Source: Rehmannia glutinosa
Taxonomy: Eukaryota > Streptophyta > Magnoliopsida > Lamiales > Orobanchaceae
Length of the DNA stretch: 64,000 nt
NCBI GenBank assembly: GCA_016081115.2
Contig: CM071935.1
Location: 51,012,680-51,076,679, forward strand
Direction: 5' to 3'
Both the position numbers and the translations under genes were made by a program. Numbering within the stretch: position 1 is the stretch's first letter; each line of letters opens with the position of its first letter. The notes beneath the pieces were generated by a model. It was given only the letters and a program-made list of their open reading frames with translations, did not search any database and was not told the origin of the DNA. This document shows positions 22,477-33,039 of this stretch, in pieces.

Positions 22477-23959
22477 TCATCGCCTTCGCTGTCTCCTTCT
22501 TTCTTCTTCAGCTCTATCGTCTTCTGGTCTCTTGCTCTTCTTTTCTTCTTCAACTGCTTTCTTTTTCTCGTAGGCTCTTCTGGCAGCTTCATCTTTTCTT
22601 CTTCTTTCTTGTCTTTCTTCCCACAGCTGAGTTTGTCTTTTTATTTTCTTCTTCAATCCTTTTTACATAATCAACATTTTTCCTGGCCACTTCCATATTG
22701 GCTACTTCGTCATACCCATCCCAATAGATCCCTCATTTCTTCCCTGGATCTATGTATTCGATGTTTTTGGGTAGAGGTCTAGGTCTGAAACCTCTTCCTC
22801 CACTGCTTCTCCCTCTTTCTCTGGGAGTGTATTGTACTGGGGCCTTCTTCTTCCCAGCTGAGTAACCAGCAGAGTGACTGCTAGGAGTCTCCTGCCTGTC
22901 AGCTTCTTCGCCCAGCTTGAGCCCTTTTTCCCAATACAAGTCCCAGGCTTGGGCCATGGTCATGCCTTCGAAGTATCCCTCGGATGCGAGCGTTTTGAAT
23001 TCATCAACTAATCTAGGCTCGGTACCGACGTCTGAAATGGCATCAGTGTCTCTTCTTGCTGGAATACCTCCGTATTGTTTCAGTATATCCATCGCACGGG
23101 CATCCATTTTTCTTTCAACCTCCTTCATCTCTGCTTCTACTATCTTCCTCTTCTCAGACATGGGCACAACAGAGTGTTGGCGGCAGAGTCGGCTGGAAGT
23201 TTCTTTGATGATGTCAGCTGTGACAAGTCCTTGTTGAGGGGTTCTAGCAACCATTAAGGTCATATCCTTTGAACCTTCCCCCTTAACGGATTTTCCCTTA
23301 TCTTTCTTCTGCTCCTCAGCTGTTTTCTTTTGCTTCTCAACAACTGTGTCCTTCTTCTCAGCAGTCGAAACTTTCAATGTCTTTTGGTATTCCTCTTCTC
23401 CCTTTTTGGCATCATCGAAGGAGAGAGGAACCCCTGGAAACATGCCAGCAAGTATGAAGTCTAGGCGGCTGATAGCTGAGTTTTGTTTGGAGTCTGCTGT
23501 GGAGTATGCTGCACAGAATTCTGAGCGGGTGGCTTTGGATTCGGCTGCCACCAGCTTCATTTCAGCCATAAGGAGGCTGAACTTTTCATTCATGTTTTCC
23601 TCCACGCGCAGAAGTTCTTTGCGATGAAATTATCGCAGCAGTTCCATTTCAGTGGTATGAGAGGCATGCATCCTATCAATATTTTCTTGCATCCTCTTCT
23701 TCATGTCAGCATTATCAGCGCTCCAGACTAGCATTTTATTGTACAATGCTTTAAAATATCGAACCTGTTCCACACGCATTGTCTCTCTTTGTTGCCACCA
23801 TTCCCTGATTCTGACTATTATTCCACGCAGATCAGCTGTAAGATTTGCATCTCTGTTATCCAGCCGCATATCCAATGAGGCCTGGTGCCTTTCCATCTTC
23901 TCTATCTCCGCAAATATTGCCTTGAAGACTTCTCGAACCTCGGTTGTCCTCTGTCTCAT
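22477..23959 (-). pseudogene. ORF3 C-terminal coiled-coil and RG-rich region
   Basis: First part (23959-23630): helical, Glu/Arg/Met-rich, with IFAEIEKMERHQASLDMRL and ENIDRMHASHTTEME. Second part (23605-22733): starts MEENMNEKFSLLMAEM, has Lys-rich VEKQKKTAEEQKKDKGKS, the segment EGMTMAQAWDLYWEKGLKLG, then an RGRSSGGRGFRPRP stretch and YIDPGKK. After a frameshift it seems to continue with a charged Lys/Glu/Arg-rich helix to 22477. Coiled-coil plus RG-rich composition suggests self-association and RNA binding, as an inference only. Confidence 0.55.
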
Positions 23960-24301
23960 TTGGCGGCCAAAGACATCAAAATCAAAATTTCTTTGGGACG
24001 ATGGTATCGTGGGAATGATTTGGATCGGAGTTTATGGAAACGTCATTGATCTCTAGCGATTCTTCATCAAGATCAGGCAGCTCTAGTGAGAAAGGGAACA
24101 TTTGTTCAAACGCATCATCACGGACATAGGGAATGTGTTCAATGGTTACTTGTGGCCGTGATGTGCCCGGTTGAGTCGATTCTGCTGCAACGTTGGGAGC
24201 TTGCGCAGATGACTCGGTCGTAGCTGGACCTTGGTGTGGGGGTTGGCCAGCTGACTGAGCCTCAGCTGTCTGAACAGCTTCTTCGGCCTCAGTGGTTGCT
24301 T

Positions 24302-25363
24302 CTAAATGAATTTAAGTGTCCTCGGCTGCACCATCAGCGTCATCGGACGATGATGAGTCTTGAAGGCTTGGCTCATCATCAAAATTGAACTTTTGACGAG
24401 CAGCCTTGAATTCTGGCTTACTCGTGCTAGGAAGAACATCCTCGGCTGAGTCTTTTGGACTTGCAACAGGGGATGACTCAGCTTCATCTTCACCTTCAGA
24501 TCCCAAAAAAGTTACACCAGGGTTGTCTTAGGAATCGTGAAGGGCACTTATCTCCTTCTCAGTTGCATCAATGATAACAAGAGGGATGTTCTGTAATTCT
24601 GTCTCTTTACCTCGGGAAGTCTCAACCTCCAGTAGGTCTTCAGTACCTCCTGCAGTTTCAACTGCAGCAAGGCCTTAGACATTCCCTTCGACAGACTCAG
24701 CTGTCTTGGGGTCTTCGACGGTGGCATCCATAGGAGCCTCAACTCCGTGGATTGCACTTTCATTGCCCAGAGTGTTAACTCCCAGGGTAGATCCATCCTG
24801 TGCCTCATTCGCATCGGCGGCGTCCTTAGCTGCAGAGCAGTTGGCACTTCAGCTGAGATAGTCTCAACTGTCCGAGCTACTTCAATGACAACTTGCTGTG
24901 TTTCTATTTCTTGTTCCTTCTCCACTTCGCCTCCGAGATTCATGGTGGAGTTGTCTGCAGCAACCTCCGACCTAGCTGCAGTGGAGGGATTTTTCCCCTC
25001 AACTGGCACACCAGCTGAGTGACTTGGGTCGGGGTCACTCTTCTCCAAACTCCCGGCTGTGTCCTTTGAGTGTTCAGCCGTGGGGGCAGGTGGTAAGACA
25101 CCTTCAATAGGGGTAGGCTCGACTTGGGTCCCCAAGTTCCCAGTTTCATCACCAAGTCCCCTAGATCCATTATCTGAGTGAGCTGGGGAAGTGGTTGCAG
25201 CAATAACAGTAGCAATTTGGTGCACCACTTGCAATGGATCAATCTCCAGCTGAGATTTGGAAGACTCTCCAGGTCCTTCCATCAGCTGTTGCTCATGCAT
25301 CATTCTGGATTCCCGCATGGCTTGCTGCGTTTCTAGTTCTTCTGTCGCAGCAGCAGGGTCCAA
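24302..25363 (-). pseudogene. ORF3 acidic low-complexity linker
   Basis: Opens DPAAATEELETQQAMRESRM, with EGPGESSKSQLEIDPLQVV, and continues as Glu/Thr/Ser/Ala-rich sequence. The frame shifts at about 24830 and three further in-frame stops occur before 24302. The DLDP...EGPGESSK segment is conserved in A2 at 63720-63990, where the window ends. Probably disordered; no domain recognised. Confidence 0.55.
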
Positions 25364-25494
25364 ATCCTCATCACTTTATGCTTTTGACGAAGCCGCTTCT
25401 TTTCACGCACGCCCTAGCCTGTTGGTTCTCCTTTCGTATTTGCGGCATGTTGATGCGATTATCACTCATCAAGGGCTTGCAAAGATCATCAACT

Positions 25495-26409
25495 TCAAAG
25501 AACCGAAGAGTTCCTCTTCCTCCTCAATAAACTCGGGTGTTCAAAGCGCACCCTAGAGTGACTCAACTTCCACTTCCTCCATTCTCGTAGACGATTTTGG
25601 ATGTCCGGATATGGTGGAGATAGCATGATCACATCATCGTCATCATCTTCTTCGCAGTACATCTTTCTCGGGAATGGAAGGTAGCGAGCTTCTTGCTCTT
25701 CACCCTCGGCGTCTCGTCGAGATGGAGACACGATCTGTCGACGATGAGACTTAGCATTTGTCTCGGTTATTACGTTATTGCTCCTCTCATTTCGTCCCAC
25801 TGGTTGGTCTTCAACTTGCCTCTACTGAATCGCCTCAGCAGACTTGGCGGTTTCATCAATTATCTCTGGAGACTCTACTTCTACAGCTGTTTCAACGATC
25901 TTTTCCAGCTGAGTGGCTGACTCAGCTGTTCTCTCAAGCTCTGAACGCTTGAAGAGTCTTCTTCTTTTGGTCCTTACCAGAGGAATTTCTGGTTCGGATA
26001 CAGTTTCTTTAGAGTCCTGGGCGGCGGGGGCCGGTGCTACTTTCGTGGTCTGAGGAGCTGGCTTTTTTGGCTTGCCAGTCCTCTTTCTCTTGACAACTGG
26101 AGAAGGTTTTTGAGGTTCATTCTCAGCTGCAGCTGCAGGGGCAGGTGCAGTTGTTTTCTTTGCCGCAGGGGCAGTCTTCTTCTTTGCAGCTGCAGGAGCA
26201 ACTTTCTTCTTTGGAGGGGAGGAGACAACTGTTTCTTCTAGGTCAGCTGATTCCTCCTCACTTGTATCCGCTCTCTTGGTGTAAGATCTCTTCTGAGCTC
26301 CGGAAAGATTTGATCGGAACATTTTCTTATTGACATGGAACGCCTTTCCACGTCGGAGTGGAACTCCTTTCACCTCCATCAACCGGCCAATAACAAGGCC
26401 ATACCCCAA
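25495..26409 (-). pseudogene. ORF3 histone-H1-like basic tract and acidic patch
   Basis: Begins GYGLVIGRLMEVKGVPLRRG, still part of the folded domain. Then, from about 26230 to 26010, it is dominated by Lys, Ala and Pro (PKKKVAPAAAKKK, KKTTAPAPAAAA), followed by KRKRTGKPKK. One in-frame TAG at 25822 interrupts the frame, which continues to CEEDDDDDV and ends at 25495. The composition is like a linker-histone tail or other nuclear DNA-binding protein. Copy A2 has the same PP-K-rich position but a badly disturbed reading. Confidence 0.6.
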
Positions 26410-26457
26410 GGATCCTCTGAACGACCCATCTTCCTTGAAAGACTTATTTCCAACATT

Positions 26458-27037
26458 TTAGCAGAGTCTGCTGTATACAAACTCAGCCCAGTTTACCTTC
26501 TTCTCCTCCATGATCGCAGCCATCACGATCAGCTTGGTTTTGGGCAGCTGATTAAAGCTTCCAAATTTTATGTCTACACACTTGGCAACAATGTCCAACA
26601 GCTTATGGTAATCTTCCTTGGCAGACTTCTTATCAATTTGTGTAGACAACCTTCACAGCACATTCAGGTTTGGCCACTTCCTTCCATGCAACAGCCAAGT
26701 TTACATCGGCTTCAAGTATTTCTGGCACTCCTTCCGATGGCAGCAAACAATGCTCCGTGAGGTCTTCAGCAGTGATTGCAAACTCCTTTTCGTGAACAGA
26801 GGACTTGATGCCCTCATCGTGAACCTCAACGTTCACGTAGAACTGTGCTACTTCTTCCACGTACGTCATCTGAAACTCCATAGTGAGAAAGGGTTTCAGT
26901 CCAGATTTCTCCACTTTCTCAGCTATCTTCTTCACAAGGGTTTCATCGGACCCCTGTTTGATCATCCCCTCGAAATCCACGGTAGAACCAGTGTGGATTT
27001 GCTTTCCCAACTTAACGAAATCATAGGTAGTTGCCAT
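26458..27037 (-). pseudogene. ORF3 N-terminal domain, plant-transposon-protein-like
   Basis: Two overlapping frames (27037-26633, then 26649-26458) that belong together. The first holds FYVNVEVHDEGIKSSVHEKE and LPSEGVPEI. This pattern resembles the 'FYANL...VRG' core of the putative plant transposon protein domain found in Athila-type elements (PF20167, from memory). The second has LDIVAKCVDIKFGSF and KLIVMAAIMEEKKVNWAEF. Both parts are recognisable in copy A2 at 61947-62520, so the domain is a true element component. The frame change occurs in the VVYTN codons; A2 also changes frame there. Confidence 0.6.
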
Positions 27038-27407
27038 TTTTGAGTTTTACCGAATGAAACCTTAGAAATTTGCCTTGAAGATTGATAGGGTTTTGAGAGA
27101 AAAATACAGTCTTTGCTTTTGGAGAGATGAACAGTTTTGGTGTAGTGTGAGAGAGAAAACGGACAAAATGGTATATGTATGGGTTATGAAAGGACGTGCA
27201 TACGGTTTTTGAAATTTGATCAAGATCAACGGCTCAGCTTACTCCTTAGCTGATTCAACTCTTCTCTCTTTTCACGTAGGTACTCAGCTGTCAGCTAACT
27301 TGATGCAACTGATTTTCCGATACGACTGATGTACTTAGCTGGTTCATGACCTCAACTCTATTTTCATCTTTTCTCGTTCCATCTCTTCTCCTTGAGTCTT
27401 CTGAGTG
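27038..27407 (-). promoter_or_regulatory. Leader between pol and ORF3 of A1, host-promoter-like
   Basis: 370 bp with no reading frame. On the - strand it contains 'gatcttgatcaaat' near an AACGGCTCAG-type motif (reading AGCCGTTGATC). Farther on are a CATACATATACC stretch and a pyrimidine-rich leader of CTCTC blocks ending CAAAACCCTATCAATCTTCAAG shortly before the ATG. Copy A2 (61382-61946) conserves the CCGTTGAT motif, the CTCTC leader and the CAAAACCCTATCAATCTTCAA string. This looks like a plant gene promoter and 5' UTR rather than a spacer, but promoter activity is inferred. Confidence 0.45.
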
Positions 27408-28172
27408 TCAATTAATCTCAATTAACCCTTGCTCATGCTTAAGCTCTTCAAATCTTGATTCACATAATGGCTTTGTGAATATGTCAGCTAACTGTTTATC
27501 AGTTGAGATGTATTCCAAGGTGATGTCCTTCTTTTCAACATGATCTCTTATAAAATGATATCTGACATCAATGTGCTTTGTTCTTGAGTGCAACACATGA
27601 TTTTGAGTAATTGCAATAGCACTTGTGTTATCACACATAATTGGAATTTCTTTTTCTTCAACATCATAATCTCTCAGCTGTTGTCTCATCCGTAAGACTT
27701 GGGCACAACAAGCGCCGCATGACTATGTACTCTCTTGTTTGTGGATGTGGCTATTGAATTTTGCTTCTTGCTAAACCAGGAAACCAATCTGTTTCCAAGC
27801 ATTTGACATGTACCTAAAGTACTCTTCCTGTCAACCCTACATCCAGCATAGTCAGAGTCTGAGTAACCACTAAGCTTGAATCCTCCTTCCTTTGGATACC
27901 ATAAGTTGACTTCCTGGCATCCCTTCAAGTATCTTAGGATTCTCTTAGCTGCAGTCATATGGCTTTCTTTTGGTGTAGATTAAAATCTTGCACATACACC
28001 TACAACAAAGGGTGATGTCGCCGCCTACTTTTGTGAGATAGAAGCGTGATCCGATAAGTGCTCTGTATCTAGTTTGATCCACAGGCTTGCCATCTGCATC
28101 CATATCCATCTTGATTGATGTATTCATTGGTATTTTCACAGAAGATTTCTCTTCCATACCAAATTTCTTCAT
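27408..28172 (-). pseudogene. Copia RNase H domain of A1
   Basis: Three frames that fit together (28172-27945, 27958-27686, 27689-27408). Copia RNase H landmarks are present: YSDSDYAGCRVDRKSTLGTC, LVSWFSKKQNSIATST, CDNTSAIAITQN, TKHIDVRYHFIRDHV, and the terminal TDKQLADIFTKPL. Frameshifts lie near 27950 and 27690. The last frame ends HEQGLIEIN, which is the end of pol. Confidence 0.88.
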
Positions 28173-28237
28173 TAAATCTCTGGTATACTTTGTTTGACTT
28201 ATAAAGGTTCCATCCTTCAGCAGTTTAACTTGAAGTC

Positions 28238-29533
28238 CTAGAAAGAATGTCGACTCTCTCCCATCATGCTCATTTCAAATTTGCCTTGCATGAGGTTTGA
28301 GAACTTATCACACAACTCTTTGTTTGTGGATCCAAAAATAATGTCATCCACATATATTTGAACAAGCAGTATACTCTCCCCATCTTGAATTCTGAAGAGT
28401 GTTCTATCCACTTTGCCTTTGGTGAATCCATTATCTGTCAGAAATTGAGATAATGTATCATACCATGCTCTTGGTGCCTGCTTCAATCCATATAAAGCTT
28501 TCTTGAGCTTGTACACCTTATCTCCAAGAGTCTTCTGCTCGAATACTGGATTTTGTTCAACATAGACTTCTTCTTCCAATAATCCATTCAAGAATGCACT
28601 TTTTACATCCATTTGATATACAATGAAGTTATTGTGTGCAACATAGGCAAGAAATATCCTTATTGCTTCTAGTCTTGCAACAGGGGCAAAGGTTTCATCA
28701 AAATCTATCCCTTCTTCTTGACAATACCCTTTGGCTACCAATCTTGCTTTGTTTCTTACCACAGAACCGTCTTCATTCATCTTGTTTCTAAACACCCATT
28801 TTGTGCCAATAACATTCTGATGAGTTGGTCTTTGAATCAATTCCCATACTTTATTTCTCTCAAATTGATTCAACTCTTCTTGCATGGCTTGAATCCAATG
28901 TGTGTCATCTAATGCTTGGGACACATCTTTAGGTTCTATTTGGGAAATAAAACAAGTGAACATTGCTTCTTGTTGAGCTCTGGATCTGGTTCTTACACCA
29001 TCTCTTACATCTCCAATGACTAGCTCTGGTGGATGGTCTCTCAGCCATCTCACATCAGGTTGGAGTAAGTTAGTTGGGTTCAGTCATCTTGCAGCTGTGT
29101 TTTCTTGAGCAGCTCTCTCATCATCACTTAGCTGCAGATTGTCCAACTGTCTTTGAGATTCAGCTATCTCATCTTCACCTTGATTAATTACTCCAGCTTC
29201 AGCTTCAACATAAGGACTCTTCTGCATAGTTGGCTGATTCAGCTTATCAGCTAACTCTTCAAGGTCTTCTCCATTTACATTAGGTTCATCAAACACTACA
29301 TGGATGGACTCTTCTGTGACCATGGTCCTTTTGTTCAGCACTCTATAGGCTTTGCTTTCAGCTGAGTATCCCAAGAAGATACCTTCATCAGCTTTGACAT
29401 CAAAAGCCTTTAGATTATCCTTCCCATTGTTGTGGATGAAACATTTACATCCAAATATTTTAAAGTACCCAACATTTGGCTTTCTCCCTGTCCAAATTTC
29501 ATAGGGAGTCTTTGTCAGCTGTCTATTAATCAT
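28238..29533 (-). pseudogene. Integrase C-terminus and reverse transcriptase of A1
   Basis: 29533-29084 carries the integrase C-terminal region (TPYEIWTGRKPNVGYFKIFG, KTMV-like EESIHVVFDEPN). 29053-28238 is an uninterrupted reverse transcriptase: WIQAMQEELNQFERNKVWEL, GTKWVFRNK, ARLVAKGYCQEEGIDFDETF, YQMDVKSAFLNG, LYGLKQAPRAWYD, and the catalytic IYVDDIIFGST (YVDD at 28343-28354). The frame ends at GESRHSF instead of continuing FFLGLQ, a frameshift. All usual catalytic Asp residues are present. Confidence 0.93.
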
Positions 29534-29586
29534 GTATCTATTTTGAGTATAACATGCGGTGTTTATATAGCTTGACCCAAAATCTT

Positions 29587-30147
29587 TTAGGCAACCCCTG
29601 CTTGACCTAACATGGTCCTTGCTTCCTTGAGAGTTCTATTCCTTCTTTTTGCAACTCCATTCTGCTGTGGAGTCCTTGCTGCAGATAATTCGTGAGCAAT
29701 ACCATTTTCAACATAATACTGAGTTATTATTCCATTGACAAACTCAGTTCCTCTATCAGATCTTATCTTTATAATGGTTTGACTTTTCTCATTTTGATCT
29801 CTTTTCATCAGTTGGGGTAATTTCTGCAAGGTTTCCTTCTTTTTACACATGAAGATTGTCCATGTATATCTTGAATAATCATCCACCACTACTAGAGTTT
29901 ATTTCTTTCCACTTATGCTGGCTGGCTCAACTGGACCAAATAGATCCATATGCAACAGATGCAATATCCTTGTTGAAGATGGACTTGACTTTTCTTTGAA
30001 TGATGATTTGATTTGCTTTCCCATCTGGCATGCATCACAAACACTTTCCTTCTTGTACACTGAGTCTGGAAGTCCTTCTACAAGATTACTTCTTGCAAGC
30101 TTGTTAATTGTCTTGAAATTCAGGTGACTCAGCTTCTTGTGCCACAA
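29587..30147 (-). pseudogene. Integrase of A1, catalytic Glu replaced by Lys
   Basis: 30147-29899 is the HHCC zinc domain (WHKKLSHLNFKTINKL, CDACQMGKQIKSSF) running into MDLFGPVEP, with the first catalytic Asp. An in-frame TAA stands where TYR would be expected after SGKK, and the same frame resumes at 29889 (VDDYSRYTWTIF, second Asp in IRSDRGTEF). In the third motif the sequence reads PQQNGVAKRRNRTL; in copia integrases the residue after GVA is the catalytic Glu. AAA for GAA is a single G-to-A change. Integrase activity is therefore doubly unlikely. Confidence 0.9.
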
Positions 30148-30540
30148 CCAACTTGATTCAATTTGTACTCTTTGCTAGCAGACAAGTGCTTGGTGTGTAG
30201 ATTGACGATTTACCACATACATGTTCTTTTGTCTGGATCCTTGCAACACCACTTCATTTGATTCAGTGTCTTTGATTTGGCATACTCCCATATTGAATCC
30301 AACATTGTAGCACTTGTCACAGAGTTGGCTGATGCTTAACAAGTTAAAGTTGAGGCCTTCAACGTATGCAACATCTGTGATTTCTAATCCATTTTTCTTG
30401 ATGGATCCAAGTGCCTCTTATTTCCCTGGAGCTTCATTTCCTCCAAATATGACTTTTGCACCTCTAATCTCCTTGAATTTTGATAGATTTTTCTTGTTTC
30501 CTGTCATGTGTCCGGGGCACCACTATCCATGTACCAGGTT
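30148..30540 (-). pseudogene. Aspartic protease and pre-integrase segment of A1
   Basis: The active-site D-S-G triplet of a copia protease is encoded at 30519-30527 in WYMDSGAPD. After a frameshift come MTGNKKNLSKF, AKVIFGGNEAPG and the LNFNLLSISQLCD motif that normally precedes the integrase zinc domain. At least two frameshifts and one stop break it. In A2 the equivalent is at about 58270-58500. Confidence 0.8.
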
Positions 30541-31711
30541 CCTTGGCACTCAGCTGTTCCTTGAACCTGCAATCAAGGAAATTAGTTTTTAGGTACCCAT
30601 ACTTGCCTGGGTCCTGAGGGTTAGTGCTGTAAGATGATCCAACTAACCTATAGCCAAATGATTTGACTCTAAGGGGTTGCCATCTATCTGTGCCATAATC
30701 ATAATTCACTTTGGCAAATTGCTTGGGGGCTTTAGGTTCATACATCTGTCTCTTTTGTCTATATGCCTGTGTGTGTGTTTTAGCAATTGCCTTCTTTGGG
30801 TAATTATGATATCTCTGAGTGTAGTGCTTGGGTGCATATATGTGCTGATGATTGCTCTGTTGCCTTTGGAATGGCCTTTGTTGAGTTCTAGGCCTTTGCC
30901 ATTTAGGCTTGTATTCCATAGGTCTTAGCTGATATTTCACATTATTCCAATCAGCTTGACTTGGGTAGTTTCTACCGTTCCCATCATATCTGTTTCTTTG
31001 ATAAAACTTTTGGGGTTTTTGGTAGCTATGTTTCTTCTTCACAGAGTACTTCCTGTTTGGAGTTTGCTGAGGAACTCTGCTTGATTTCTTCTCAGCTGTC
31101 CTCTCAGCATACTGAACTGGCTGTTTTCCTTTTCCTTTATATCCAAGGTCAGTTTGTTTGTGATTGTGCTTTGGAATAACTATGTGTGCAACATTTGGTG
31201 TCTTGGATTTTTGAGATGCTTCGTAATTTGAAGATCCTTTTTCCAAGATCACTCTTGGAGTTTGACTATGCACAAAGGAATTGAATCCTATGCCTGTCTT
31301 GTCTCCACATTCTTTTTGGCTCATGATAAGGTCATCCAATGATTTAGATGCCTTTGTGAATGAAACAATCACATTTTTCAGATCATTTTCTCTCTTTTCT
31401 ATGGCAGCTATCTCTGTTATTAGTTTAACATTTTCAGCCTTCAGCTCTTTGTTCTCATCAGCTATGTGACTTAGAGTACTCAGCTCCTTAGTCAGCTGTG
31501 AGTTTTGGCTTTTGAGCTGGCTGTTTTCCTCATTTAATAGTGAGTGAGAGGATTTAATGTGCTCAAAATCTTTCATCATTTTGCCTAATGAATCATAAAG
31601 ATCAGTGGGTGATGAAGTGTGTGTGTCACAATCACTATCACTAGAATTTGAATGAGATGAGTTAGAGTGTACCTCATCTTCTTGGTCAAGTTGATCTTGT
31701 TCTTTGGCCAT
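30464..31711 (-). CDS. Gag C-terminal region of A1, 415-residue open frame
   Basis: Frame from MAKEQDQLDQEDEVHSNS to KSIKIQGD, downstream of the zinc knuckle. Acidic Ser-rich start (residues 1-40); a leucine-zipper-like coiled coil at about 50-115 (LNEENSQLKSQNSQLTKEL, ENKELKAENVKLITEIAA); then a long Lys/Arg/Gln/Tyr-rich basic region (YKPKWQRPRTQQRPFQRQQ). The last 30 codons overlap the protease, whose true frame is different. The region is typical of SIRE-type gag-pol and connects nucleocapsid to protease. It probably joined the upstream frame without a start codon of its own. Confidence 0.75.
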   Translation of the reverse strand: MAKEQDQLDQEDEVHSNSSHSNSSDSDCDTHTSSPTDLYDSLGKMMKDFEHIKSSHSLLNEENSQLKSQNSQLTKELSTLSHIADENKELKAENVKLITEIAAIEKRENDLKNVIVSFTKASKSLDDLIMSQKECGDKTGIGFNSFVHSQTPRVILEKGSSNYEASQKSKTPNVAHIVIPKHNHKQTDLGYKGKGKQPVQYAERTAEKKSSRVPQQTPNRKYSVKKKHSYQKPQKFYQRNRYDGNGRNYPSQADWNNVKYQLRPMEYKPKWQRPRTQQRPFQRQQSNHQHIYAPKHYTQRYHNYPKKAIAKTHTQAYRQKRQMYEPKAPKQFAKVNYDYGTDRWQPLRVKSFGYRLVGSSYSTNPQDPGKYGYLKTNFLDCRFKEQLSAKEPGTWIVVPRTHDRKQEKSIKIQGD

Positions 31712-31797
31712 TAGACAGATTTGGGCTTCTTCTTCAGAGTCACTTGAGTAGTCAGCTTCACTACTCTCGAAAGTCTCAGCCGCTTCTTTTGACTTAG

Positions 31798-32921
31798 TCA
31801 GACGTGAGTCTCAATGACCAACATTGCTCTTTTCTTTTCTTGCCTTCTTTCTCTGAAGACTTTTCTTTCTTCTTCATTCCTGTATTTATTGACTACAGGA
31901 TATGGACAATCAATGGCAAAGTGTCCTGGTTGTCTGCAATTCCAACATAAGTTTTCAACTTTTTGATCAGCTCTCTCATTTCTTGGGTTGTCTGCTCTTT
32001 GATATTCGATCTTTTGATATTCTGCTCTCTTTGGTGGCCTATCTTCCCTTGACTTGGAGGGAGCTGAATGTCTTCTGGAGGATTCACCTTTGTTCCTTTT
32101 GCAGTTCTTGTTGAAAAACTTGTTGAATCTTTTAACCATCAAGGCAATTTCCTCCTGGTCAATGACTTCTTTGGTCTCAGCTCTCTTCCCTTCCTTGACT
32201 ACGAGTGCAGCTGTTTTGGGTACATCTATTTTCTCTTGATCCTTTCTTCTCAGCTCAAACTCATAGGCTTTGAGGTCTGAGAATAGCTCATGATTGGATG
32301 TTTTTGATAGGTCCATCGAGTGCCTTAGAGCCATGGTCTTCATTTCCCACTCAGCTGTGAGGCTCCTTAGTATCTTCATACACATCTCCTTCTGTGTGTA
32401 TTCTTTCCCAAGTGCTGAGAGATCATTTGTAATTTCAGTGAATCTAGCATCCAGCTGGTCCATTGTTTCACCTGCAAGCATTTTAAAGTTTTCAAATTTT
32501 TGAACAACAACAGATAATTTGTTTTCCTTGATTTGCTCAGATCCTTCACAAATTAAGGTTAATTTATCCCAGATTTCTTTGGCTGTCTTGCAAGATTTGA
32601 CTTTGTTGAACATGGCTTTGTCCAAAGTCTTGTAAAGTATATCCTTGGCCACATTGTCCAAGTTGTATCGTTTTCTGTCATCACTTGTCCATTCAGCTCT
32701 TGGTTTTTCAACCATAGCTGGTCTAGGAGAACCAGCCTCCTCTCCTCAGCTGCAACAGCTCTCCTTGCAGCTGTGTTCATCTTCATTATTTGCAGTGGCC
32801 CATCCTCTATCACTATCCACATTTCAACATGTAAAGCTGATAGATGAGCCTGCATACGTATTTTCCAGTCATCAAATTCTTCAATGGTAAACATAGGAAT
32901 GCGTGTCAAATTTGCTTCCAT
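31798..32921 (-). pseudogene. Gag (capsid and zinc knuckle) of A1
   Basis: Starts at ATG 32921 with MEANLTRIPMFTIEEFDDW, the UBN2-type capsid N-terminus. A frameshift near 32715 moves it to the frame with VEKPRAEWTSDDRKRYNLD, VKSCKTAKEIWDKL, MDQLDARFTEI and SMDLSKTSNHELFS. A single CCHC zinc knuckle follows (CWNCRQPGHFAIDC, Cys-X2-Cys-X4-His-X4-Cys). The frame ends at 31798. The next frame (RLTKSKEAAETFESSEADYS) leads into the coiled-coil part, so a second frameshift lies near 31810. Confidence 0.9.
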
Positions 32922-33039
32922 GATAATAACTTTGCTGTTTTAAAAAAATTGGCTTTTGAAAGAACAAGTGTTAAAAATCTTCTTTGAAAGATTGGAGATC
33001 TAGTTCAGTAACCAGTGCGGAAGGCTCAATGAACCAACC

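Larger units (their letters stand above)
22477..27037 (-). pseudogene. Extra 3' coding region (ORF3) of SIRE-like element A1, about 1,500 codons, broken
   Basis: Sense-strand coding region between RNase H and the 3' LTR. It starts at ATG 27037 (MATTYDFVKLGKQIHTG) and, allowing for about ten stops or frameshifts, runs to a TGA at 22477-22479. It contains in order: a folded N-terminal domain (27037-26458), a Lys/Ala/Pro-rich basic tract with a KRKR nuclear-localisation-like motif (26409-25495), an acidic Ser/Thr/Glu-rich linker (25363-24302), a Glu/Arg/Met-rich helical region and an RG-rich tail (23959-22477). No signal peptide or membrane helix was seen, so it is not an obvious envelope gene, the usual third gene of SIRE elements. 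The start and end of this region are conserved in copy A2. Function unknown; nucleic-acid or chromatin binding is an inference from composition. Confidence 0.75.

Noticed and set aside
22462..22782. Hydrophobic + strand frame resembling a membrane protein
   Set aside because: It is the antisense shadow of the Lys/Glu/Arg-rich end of ORF3; Phe/Ser/Leu-rich text is expected opposite AAR/GAR codons.
24548..25530. Several + strand frames over the acidic part of ORF3
   Set aside because: Homology to A2 and codon sense support the - strand; the + frames have no family resemblance.
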